In this document: piece by piece, positions 1 to 8,200 of the stretch | Position numbering within the stretch: the first letter of the stretch is position 1 | How the letters are laid out: the number at the start of each line of letters is the position of its first letter | NCBI GenBank assembly: GCA_012514255.1 | Contig: JAAZAP010000017.1 | Span: 1 to 16,477, forward strand | Source: Bacteroidales bacterium | GTDB taxonomy: Bacteria > Bacteroidota > Bacteroidia > Bacteroidales > VadinHA17 | DNA length: 16,477 bases | Reading direction: 5' to 3' | Translations under genes and position numbers: made by a program | The notes under the pieces: generated by a model | Told to the model about the DNA's origin: nothing | The model's input: the letters and a program-made list of their open reading frames with translations, nothing else | The model's database searches: none

Positions 1-273
1 CATTGGAACAAACAGAAGTGAAGGAATACTCCTTATTCCAAATACTGATGCCAGTTCCTGTTCTGCCTCAGTATCAATCTTATAGACATATAGTTTGCCC
101 TCATACTCCTCTGATAGTTCCTCAATCACCGGCGCAACCATCTTGCAGGGTCCGCACCAGTCGGCGTAAAAGTCAATTATGCACGGCTTGTCACCGCTGT
201 ACTTCCACTCCTTATTGTTTTCATAGTCGAATACTTTTTCCAGGAAAGTCTCTTTTGTCAAATGTTCTGCCAT
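1..273 (-). CDS. trxA: Thioredoxin (3' end cut off by window edge)
   Basis: Ninety-one residues are visible, read from the ATG at 273 down to base 1. The active site is WCGPC at residues 39-43, preceded by the beta-strand IIDFYAD. A cis-proline loop follows (SIPS, Pro84), as expected for a thioredoxin fold. Thioredoxins are about 105 residues long, so only the last strand and helix are missing. The protein would reduce cytoplasmic disulfides: there is no signal peptide, and the N-terminus MAEHLTKETF is that of a soluble protein. It is divergent from the cca gene. The assignment to the thioredoxin family is certain; which paralogue it is cannot be told from one partial copy. Confidence 0.93.
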   Translation of the reverse strand, partial: MAEHLTKETFLEKVFDYENNKEWKYSGDKPCIIDFYADWCGPCKMVAPVIEELSEEYEGKLYVYKIDTEAEQELASVFGIRSIPSLLFVPM

Positions 274-384
274 ATTTATTGTTTTAATTGTTTAACAGAT
301 TATTACAGGTATTGTTCAGTTATATCAACAGATGTGCCGGGTGGTCAGAATGATCAAATTTTCTTCAATTTAGGCTATAAATTG

Positions 385-392
385 TAATTTTG
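385..392 (+). promoter_or_regulatory. Probable -7 element of the cca promoter
   Basis: TAATTTTG matches the Bacteroidota -7 consensus TAnnTTTG and lies 32 bases before the cca ATG, which gives a leader of roughly 25 bases. No TTG is found at the usual -33 distance, so only half of the promoter is recognisable. Confidence 0.5.
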
Positions 393-424
393 TCACCGGT
401 TCCGGCTAAAATGTCATACTGATA

Positions 425-1840
425 ATGAAGATTTTCCCTGATGACAGGATTTTTGAGATAGTGGCCCGGGTGGCCGACAGAGATAATACTGATGCGTATG
501 TCATCGGCGGGTATGTCCGTGACTATATCATGGGAAGGGTACGTCCCGACATGGATATTGATATTGTTGTGATTGGCGATGGACCGGCAATGGCACGTGC
601 CGTTGCCCGTGAGATCAGCCGCGATATTAGGGTCACCGTCTTCAAAACCTTCGGCACTGCCATGTTCAGGTACCAGAACCATGACATCGAGTTCGTGGGT
701 GCACGCAAAGAGTCTTATGCTGAGGATTCGCGCAAACCTTCAGTCAGGCCCGGAACCCTTGAGGATGACCAGAACCGTCGCGATTTTACCATTAATGCCC
801 TGGCTATCAGCCTTAACCGCGACAATCCCGGTGAACTGCTTGACCCCTTCGGAGGAATTGATGACATACGCAACGGCATCATCCGCACTCCTCTTGATCC
901 TGACACAACCTTCAGTGACGATCCGCTGCGTATGATGAGAGCCATCCGTTTTGCAGCCCAGCTGGAATTCAGTATTGCTGACCACACAATGGATTCAATA
1001 TCCCGCAATGCGGAGAGGATAAAGATCGTCTCGGCGGAAAGGATAACAGGCGAACTGAATAAAATCATGGCTACAGCCCGGCCCTCTGTTGGATTCCTGC
1101 TGCTTGAGCAGTCAGGCCTCCTTAACCTTATACTGCCTGAGATAGCCAGGCTCAAAGGGGTTGAAGACAAGGAGAGGAAAGGTCACAAGGACAACTTCCA
1201 CCATACTGTTAAAGTGCTTGATAACGTGGCGGAAAAGAGCGATGATCTCTGGCTCCGTTGGGCAGCCCTCCTTCATGATGTGGCCAAACCTGCCACCAAG
1301 AAGTTCGTTTCAGGTACCGGATGGACATTCCATGGCCATGAGTTCCTGGGCGCAAAGATGGTCCCCGAGATATTCAAGCGCCTGAAACTCCCGCTCAATG
1401 ACAGGATGAAATATGTCCGCAAGCTCGTCGGCCTCCATCTGCGGCCCATCTCCCTGGTGCAGGACGAGGTGACTGACTCGGCGGTACGAAGACTCCTCTT
1501 CGAAGCAGGTGAGGATATTGACGACCTGATGCTGCTCTGCGAGGCTGATATCACATCCGGCAACCGGATGAAGGTTAAGAAGCACCGCGAGAACTTTGCC
1601 CTGGTACGCCGCAAACTGAAAGAGATAGAGGAAAAGGACGCCGTCAGAACCTTCCAGCCTCCCATATACGGTGATGAAATAATATCTACATTCAATATCC
1701 CTCCAGGACCAATCGTTGGTGTCATCAAATCAGCCATCAAGGAGGCTATCCTTGACGGGATTATTCCCAATGAATATGAGGCAGCCCGTGAGTTTATGAT
1801 CCGGAAAGGCAGGGAACTGGGATTGAGCCCTGTCAAGTAA
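425..1840 (+). CDS. cca: CCA-adding tRNA nucleotidyltransferase with HD domain
   Basis: A 471-residue class II nucleotidyltransferase of the CCA-adding/poly(A) polymerase family, which builds or repairs the 3' CCA of tRNAs. The head has the glycine signature GGYVRD (28-33), the metal-binding pair D44-x-D46 in DMDIDIVV, a third carboxylate in DIEFVGAR (about 87-94), and the RRDFTINALA motif (118-127). DPFGGIDD and DDPLRMMRAIRFA follow, as is usual for the neck and body. A phosphohydrolase-type HD domain follows (HHTVKVLDNV near 259, LLHDVAKP near 283). The length and domain order fit the HD-containing CCA enzymes common in Bacteroidota. The only tRNA in this window lacks an encoded CCA, so such an enzyme would be needed. 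Its stop codon abuts the stop of the convergent next gene with no intervening base. Poly(A) polymerase or A-adding activity cannot be excluded from sequence alone. Confidence 0.93.
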   Translation: MKIFPDDRIFEIVARVADRDNTDAYVIGGYVRDYIMGRVRPDMDIDIVVIGDGPAMARAVAREISRDIRVTVFKTFGTAMFRYQNHDIEFVGARKESYAEDSRKPSVRPGTLEDDQNRRDFTINALAISLNRDNPGELLDPFGGIDDIRNGIIRTPLDPDTTFSDDPLRMMRAIRFAAQLEFSIADHTMDSISRNAERIKIVSAERITGELNKIMATARPSVGFLLLEQSGLLNLILPEIARLKGVEDKERKGHKDNFHHTVKVLDNVAEKSDDLWLRWAALLHDVAKPATKKFVSGTGWTFHGHEFLGAKMVPEIFKRLKLPLNDRMKYVRKLVGLHLRPISLVQDEVTDSAVRRLLFEAGEDIDDLMLLCEADITSGNRMKVKKHRENFALVRRKLKEIEEKDAVRTFQPPIYGDEIISTFNIPPGPIVGVIKSAIKEAILDGIIPNEYEAAREFMIRKGRELGLSPVK

Positions 1841-2830
1841 CTACTTATATATCAACTTTATAGCAACAGGAAGGTGGTCAGAAAATCCTCCTGAGTAACG
1901 ATAGCCGCCATATGTCGGGAAGGGCTTATGACCCGGATAAGTCACGTCCTCAGTAAGGAGAAAGGATGCATCAATGACCCCGAAGCTGCCGGGCACGACA
2001 CTGAATGCAGATGTGGGATCAATCATTGATGACGAGACAAAGACCTGGTCTATCATCTCCCAGGTGCCCTGGTATTTGTATGATCCTTTGCCCTTCCGGG
2101 CACAACCGGTCGAGAGATTGATCAGGCCTGTTTGTCCGGCAAATTCTGACATGAGGGGCTCATCAGGCGGCGCATTGAAATCGCCCATGACAATGAGAGC
2201 AGCCCTTCCGCCTGAAGCGGTCATGACAGAGTCAATCCTTGTTTCCGCCAGTTCAATCATCTTTTTGCGCAGTCCTTCTGCTGCAAGTATACCGCCCCTT
2301 CTTGAGGGCAAATGGCACAGAACGAGATGAAGGGTATCCGATCTTTTGATAACCTTGACATACAGCATATTGCGTGTCTGTACCGGCTCGCCTTCATGGC
2401 TCTCCGGGAGCCAGGACTCCACCGCAGCAACGGAGAAATGATCGCGCCTGTACAACAGAGCCACGTCGATGCCCCTCGGATCCGGTGAATCACGGTGTAC
2501 AATGCCGTAGTTACCTGCAGAGAGTACTGTACCGTAAACAAGGTCCTTCAACACCTCTTCGTTCTCCAGCTCGCAAAGGCCTATCAGCGAAGGAAGCTCC
2601 CACTCGCCAGTTGCAGCAACAGCCCGGGCGATGGCACCGAGCTTCCTGTGATACCTTGATGCCGTCCACCGCCTCTCACCTCCTGGCAGAAACTCCTCAT
2701 CGGCCTTTAACGAATCATCTGCAGTATCAAACAGATTCTCAACATTGTAGAACATCACTCCAAATTCCTGTCCTGATGCATGAAAAACACACAACAGAGT
2801 TGTCAGAACTATGGTGATGGCGGTTTTCAT
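1841..2830 (-). CDS. Secreted endonuclease/exonuclease/phosphatase-fold protein
   Basis: A 329-residue protein with a Sec signal peptide (MKTAITIVLTTLLCVFHASG, cleavage near Gly20-Gln21) and a full EEP (DNase I-like) domain. The visible catalytic landmarks are YNVENLFD (Asn29), LCELEN (the metal-binding Glu near 88), DPRGIDVALLY, CHLPSR (the catalytic His), GDFNAPP (about 214-220) and the C-terminal SDHLP near 320. All core residues are present, so the enzyme should be active as a metal-dependent nuclease or phosphodiesterase outside the cytoplasm. The substrate is not evident. It starts 15 bases after the beta-helix lipoprotein gene and is the last gene of the minus-strand adhesin operon. 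No Shine-Dalgarno-like site is seen, which is normal in this phylum. Confidence 0.88.
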   Translation of the reverse strand: MKTAITIVLTTLLCVFHASGQEFGVMFYNVENLFDTADDSLKADEEFLPGGERRWTASRYHRKLGAIARAVAATGEWELPSLIGLCELENEEVLKDLVYGTVLSAGNYGIVHRDSPDPRGIDVALLYRRDHFSVAAVESWLPESHEGEPVQTRNMLYVKVIKRSDTLHLVLCHLPSRRGGILAAEGLRKKMIELAETRIDSVMTASGGRAALIVMGDFNAPPDEPLMSEFAGQTGLINLSTGCARKGKGSYKYQGTWEMIDQVFVSSSMIDPTSAFSVVPGSFGVIDASFLLTEDVTYPGHKPFPTYGGYRYSGGFSDHLPVAIKLIYK

Positions 2831-2845
2831 TACCGTATTAATATG

Positions 2846-4237
2846 TCATTCTTCCTTCTCCTTTCGTTTCTCTCCGGCCTGTCTTTCATAAGCGCCCATA
2901 TCCGGACCGGTGAAAGAGGGTCTGGGCTTGTTACGTATATCATACGGATACAGAGACGCCTCGCTCCTCCCCGCGCAGTCAAGCAGGGGTGACAGGGTGT
3001 CAGGCCTGAAGTCCCATGCAGATTCATCAATGAAACGCGGGTCAGGTGTGGTCAAGACATCACGGAACAAGACAGAGGAGAACCAGGAAGCCGCCATTGT
3101 ATCAACTTTTATGAGCGAGCTGTCTGCACGAAACCATTGTGCCGCCACCGTTGCTGATGCACTTATCTGCAACTCGCCGGTCAGATTGCCGCTGATAACG
3201 GAGTTGACAACGGAAACCACAGGCATGACACCGTTGCCCGGAGAAATAAACAAGGTCGGTTCCGACCGGTGACTGTACTCCCACCGGTTGTTCATGGTAC
3301 AATGTACAAACTCATAGCTGCCTCCTTCTGTCAGCGAGACGGTACTGAACCCTGAATGGGCAAAGATGGAATTGACTGCCAAGATATCTGCATTACGTGC
3401 TGTCAGAGACGCCACAGAGTTATGCATCAGCATAGCGCTGTTCATGGCGATATCCGGGATGTATCCTGGCATGCCATCAATTTCAACGGCAATCTCTGCA
3501 TTTCTGATCTCTGCATGGTTCAGGATATTCCCTCTGCTGCAGCCGAGAAACTTTATCCCCCTCCACCGTCCCGGGATATCCAGATACTCCTCTTCAAGCC
3601 GGTCAGTGGCAAAGGTGATCCGTTTGTCCGGCGAACCGTTGGCACGCAGTGATCCCGCCACAATGAGTGAGGACCCGTAATGCATGTAAACCCTTGTGCC
3701 CGGGTCAAGTGTGAGCGTGGCAACTGTGTCAATGAAAAGTGAGCCGTTGATCAAATAAGGTTTGCCTTCGGTCCAGTTGGCATCCGAGAGGATATCTTCA
3801 TCCACTATCCTTATGTCCTGACCCCAGGCCTCCAGGATAACCCTCCCGCTATAATTCCCTGAAAGGAAATTCACCGAATCAGTGACTGCCACAGGCAGAT
3901 TCCCTCCCGCAGGGTCAACAGTTACCTCAATAAAAATAATAATGCTGTCGTTCCTGGCTATTGCCACATCACTCACTTCCGCCACAGCCTCCCCGTCAAT
4001 ATTCAGTCTGAAGGGTGATGATGCTCCTCCTCCCAGCCATATATGTTCAATGAGCAGGGGATCGTTCTCAAGGTTCCTCACCCTCAGCTCAAGGGTAGCT
4101 GATCCCATACCTGAAAAAACCGTATCAAATGATATGGTATCCGCAGAAAAGCCGACACGGCCGCTGACCGGACCGGCAAGCGGATCACAGCCCAGGCAGG
4201 CTGCGGCAATCAGGAAAAACAATAAAAAGTCTCTCAT
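2846..4237 (-). CDS. Beta-helix surface lipoprotein with choice-of-anchor-Q-like end
   Basis: The start is placed at the ATG whose A is the last base of the upstream porP stop codon (TGATG at 4239-4235). An in-frame ATG six codons earlier would overlap porP and lengthen the signal sequence. From this start there are 463 residues. A short hydrophobic signal (MRDFLLFFLIAAACLGC) ends in a probable lipid-modified Cys17; the lipobox is loose. An ASH/choice-of-anchor-D-like beta domain follows (VGFSADTISFDTVFSGMGS to ILEAWGQD). After it comes a right-handed parallel beta-helix region beginning LTLDPGTRVYMHYGSSL, and a C-terminal DMGAYE motif typical of choice-of-anchor Q proteins. This architecture is widespread in Bacteroidota, but its function is unknown. 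Coupling to porP suggests an outer-membrane partner of the adhesin or its secretion. Confidence 0.75.
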   Translation of the reverse strand: MRDFLLFFLIAAACLGCDPLAGPVSGRVGFSADTISFDTVFSGMGSATLELRVRNLENDPLLIEHIWLGGGASSPFRLNIDGEAVAEVSDVAIARNDSIIIFIEVTVDPAGGNLPVAVTDSVNFLSGNYSGRVILEAWGQDIRIVDEDILSDANWTEGKPYLINGSLFIDTVATLTLDPGTRVYMHYGSSLIVAGSLRANGSPDKRITFATDRLEEEYLDIPGRWRGIKFLGCSRGNILNHAEIRNAEIAVEIDGMPGYIPDIAMNSAMLMHNSVASLTARNADILAVNSIFAHSGFSTVSLTEGGSYEFVHCTMNNRWEYSHRSEPTLFISPGNGVMPVVSVVNSVISGNLTGELQISASATVAAQWFRADSSLIKVDTMAASWFSSVLFRDVLTTPDPRFIDESAWDFRPDTLSPLLDCAGRSEASLYPYDIRNKPRPSFTGPDMGAYERQAGEKRKEKEE

Positions 4238-5226
4238 CAGTACTTGTTGATCCACCTGTAGCGCCTCGGGTTGTCTCCGAAGCGGGCCAGGAAGGTCAGC
4301 TCGTGTGTCCCGTAAGTGTAACTGCGGATCTCTGACAGGGTGAAGTCAAAAGCATAACCAAGGTAAAACCTGTCCACCTTGAGCCCGGCAAGCAGGATAA
4401 CAGCATCTCCTGTACGATAGGAGAGGCCAAGCCAGTAATCATCCTTGTAATAAACCCTTCCGGTCAGGTCGACCTGGAACGATTTGAATACCATGTCAGA
4501 CGACTTAAGCATGACCGATGGCTCAATTATCCAATCCACCCCGGGGTAGAACCTTATTCCTCCCGTCAGGAAATAGTGACCCAGTTCTGACCGGCCGTTC
4601 TCGCCCCCGTTGCCGATCATCATTGCTCCCCTGAAGAGGTTCGTCATGGCAAAACCGGCATAATACCGTCTTGTCTGATAACTCACACCGAAATTGGCGT
4701 CCGGGATGTAGACCACCTGGTCATAACTGTTGAGCAGGTCATCCTGCACATCATCAGGCATCAGTGCTCCGTTTATGTCCACAAAGTACTGGTAAGCGCT
4801 GAGCGACAGGCCAAAGGAGAGCTGTTGCTCAATGCCAAGGGAGAGGTGATATGCATATGCCAGCTGCAGGCCGGTCCTGTGCATGATCCCGTTATGATCG
4901 GAGAAGAAGTAACCTCCCACTCCTACCCTGCCTCCCTTGGTAGGTCTGTCAATCTTCTTCCTGACCGCTGTCGACTTTGTGATATAGCTATCGTTCAGTA
5001 TCCTGGTCTGGAACGCGGCAGCGTAGGTGCTGGGCGCATCAGGCAGGTTGAGCCACTGCTCACGGACCGTAAGACCAAAAGTAGTGTAGTAATCGCTGCC
5101 TGCATATGATGGATTCAGCAGAAAACCGTTCATCATGTACTGGCTGTAGAGAGGGAACTGCTGTGCTGATATGACAGGCATAACCGCCAGAAGGCCAATC
5201 ACTGCTATTATTTTCAAAGGTTTCAT
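4237..5226 (-). CDS. PorP/SprF family T9SS outer-membrane protein
   Basis: A 329-residue protein with a signal peptide (cleavage near Ala21-Gln22). It starts with the family hallmark QFPLYSQYMMNGFLLNPSYAGS, followed by alternating beta-strand segments that end in aromatic residues, consistent with an outer-membrane barrel. Members of this family (PorP of Porphyromonas, SprF of Flavobacterium) work with the type IX secretion system. SprF-like proteins are encoded beside, and needed for export or attachment of, substrates carrying the type B C-terminal domain. Here the gene lies 20 bases after such a substrate, with AAGGAGAT just before its ATG. It therefore most likely serves the giant adhesin specifically. 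The family assignment is firm; the one-to-one partnership is inferred from context. Confidence 0.92.
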   Translation of the reverse strand: MKPLKIIAVIGLLAVMPVISAQQFPLYSQYMMNGFLLNPSYAGSDYYTTFGLTVREQWLNLPDAPSTYAAAFQTRILNDSYITKSTAVRKKIDRPTKGGRVGVGGYFFSDHNGIMHRTGLQLAYAYHLSLGIEQQLSFGLSLSAYQYFVDINGALMPDDVQDDLLNSYDQVVYIPDANFGVSYQTRRYYAGFAMTNLFRGAMMIGNGGENGRSELGHYFLTGGIRFYPGVDWIIEPSVMLKSSDMVFKSFQVDLTGRVYYKDDYWLGLSYRTGDAVILLAGLKVDRFYLGYAFDFTLSEIRSYTYGTHELTFLARFGDNPRRYRWINKY

Positions 5227-5246
5227 ATCTCCTTCCGGTTTTCTGG

Positions 5247-8200
5247 TTATTTGCTGATAATTGAGATTATCCCCGTTCGCGGCTCGCTGCCATCGTTAAG
5301 GTGAATCACATAGTGATATGAGTCGTTGGGCAGCAACTGGCCGTTGAAGGTGCCATCCCACTCATCTGTGGCATTCCTGGAATGGTATACCAGCTTGCCC
5401 CAGCGTGTGTAGACAAAGACTTCGGCATCAGGATAGAGCCAGGCATTGCGAAGCTGCCATGTGTCATTCCTGCCATCCCCGTTCGGGGTGATGATCTCAT
5501 ATATCCTGAGACAGTCATAGCCTCTTACTCCCACGGTCACCTTATAGCTCTGGACACACCCGTTTTCATCAGTGATGATCACAGTGTAGTCTCCGGGGAG
5601 AATGTTGGTGCGGTCAGCCGTTGTGACACCGTCATTCCACAGGTAAGCAAGGGTACCTGAACCTCCCGTCACCGTCAGGTCAATGCTTCCGTCAGGAGTA
5701 TCCGGACAGGAAGCATCTGTGGTGATGGCTGAAATAAGCATGGGCTCGGGCGCTGTAAGAGTATATTCAGCGGTCAGAACGCAGCCGTTCGCATCGGTGA
5801 TGACAAGCGTATAGAGTCCTGCCCTCAGGGCAGTGAGAGTGAGCTGATCGGAAGTGAATCCGTCAGGACCCGTCCATGCTATGGTAAGCGGAGGAGTGCC
5901 TCCCTGAGCGGTGACGGCTATTGATCCGTCTGCAGACTCGGAACAGTTGACCCCGAAACCTCCATAGTCAGAAAGAATTTCACCGGTGATCTCTATTGCA
6001 TCAGGCTGGGTGACCACCTCAATGAAACTGTACTCTGCGCAGCCATTGAGATCATTTACGGTCAGTGTGTAGGTACCTGCCGCAAGACCGGTGATGGTTG
6101 CCGTTGATGCGGTGTACCCGTCAGGCCCTGACCAGGTGATGAGCCAGGGCTGCGTCCCCCCTGCAAGTGTGGCATAGATGGCGCCATCCGTACCACCGTT
6201 GCAGGTTACATTGTCAGTTCCGTCTATCATGGCAGTGAAAGGCAAAGGTTCGATTATCCCGATGGTCGTGTCCGAGATGCAGCCGTTGCCATCCATCACT
6301 TCAAACAGGTATGACCCTGCCGCCAGCCCGGTAAAATCACCCACGGGCTGGAAGGGGGCCCCATCGATGCTATACAGATAGGGAGCGAGACTCCCGACGC
6401 CTGCCAGACGTATCACACCGTCAGTCAGTCCGGTGCATGAGATGTGGCGATGCTCAGTAACTTCAATCACAGGTAACGGATTGATGGTCACCTCAGCTGT
6501 GGAGGTGACTGATCCGCATGTCCCGCCTCCGGCCACAGTCATGGTCAGTATAACTGACCCTGCTGAATAATCGGCATCGCCGAAATTATACCAGGGATTG
6601 TCAATAGTGCTGTCATCAAAGCTGCCGTCGCCACTGCTGCTCCATGACACAGTGCCTCCGGCATGTGACGCTCCTGCCACCTGGAACCCCGGGACAGTAC
6701 TGCAAACAGCTCCACCAGGACCTGCATCAGCAACAGGAGCAGAGGTGAAGATGATCACCAGTTCATCAGTCACTGAACCACATGCATCACTTGTAACAGT
6801 GAGCGTCAGCGTTACAGGCCCGGTATCTGTACTGCCAAAAGTATAAACCGGATTGATGGCTGAAGGATCACTGAAGGAACCACTGCCTGATGTTGTCCAC
6901 ATAACCGTGCCATTGTCTGCAGTAGCATCTGAAAGGGTTACTTCGGCAGTGCCCGAACAGAGATCCATGTCAGCTCCGGCGTTGGCAACGGGCTCACCGG
7001 CAAATAAAAGGATCATGGCATCGGTGAGGGTCTCGGGACAACCGTCTGTCTTTGTGCCTGTGACGGTCAGGGTCACCCCGGTCAGATCAGTGGCACCAGG
7101 ATAATATGCCGGGTGTAACAGAGCCGGATCATCGAAGGTGCCACTGCCGGAGGTTGTCCAAAGTACTGACATGTTGGAGACCGATGATCCGCCAATGGTA
7201 TACGTTGGTTCCGTAGTGCATATCTCGTCATCGGGACCTGCACTGAGAGATGCAGCGAAAGGATCTGTAACCGTTACATCCGATGAACAGGTGGCACTAT
7301 TGCCGCTTTCATCAGTGGCAGTAACGGTGACAGTGACCACTCCCAGGTCTGCGCAGGTGAAATCAGCCCTGCTCAGGGTGACAGAAGCTATGGCACAATT
7401 GTCCACGGGAGCAGCGGCAAGCAGATCTGAGGCAGCAATTGTGCCATTACCAGATGCATCCAGCTCAAGAGTGATATCCATACAGCTGATGACAGGAAGC
7501 TCCGTGTCATTCACCGTAATGTCGAAGGTGCAGGTTGAGACCATTCCGTCATCGTCAGTAGATGTGTACGTCACGGTGGTGATACCAGTAATGAAGGTTG
7601 CGCCGGGGAGATGAGTCGACACCATGGGTGCAGTGGAGATGGGAGGCGTCCAGCTCACCACGGCCGAACAGGCTCCGGGATCAGTGCTTACACTGATATC
7701 TGCCGGGCAACCTGTAATTACCGGAGGATCATTGTCCTCAATGGTTATAGTCACGTCCTGGGACACCAGTGCATCAAAACTGTTGTCAGAAAGAGCCTGG
7801 TTCACTGTCACCTCTATAAGGTCAGTGCGGTCTTCATCCAGCTCATCCTCAATGGCAGTGACAATCACTACCACAGGCACATTCCAGTTTTCCGGGGTGA
7901 AGGTAACCTGTGCAGGATGACTGACATGAACCGGCGAAACATTGACAAGGTCAAACACTACATCGCCAACCGGCTGAGCAGTCAGAACAATGGTAAACTC
8001 TCCGGCAGGACCTCCCTCGCTGATGGTAAGTGTCAGTGGCGCTACTACAAATCCTGCCGTGTCATCATTGGTGACATTAACATTGACTATGGCAGTGACA
8101 CCGTCATACCCGTCATATGACAATCCATCATTCACGGCCAGAGAAATGCTGGTGGACACATCAGGCACCGTGTTGTTGTTGACACCCGTGACCGTGATTG

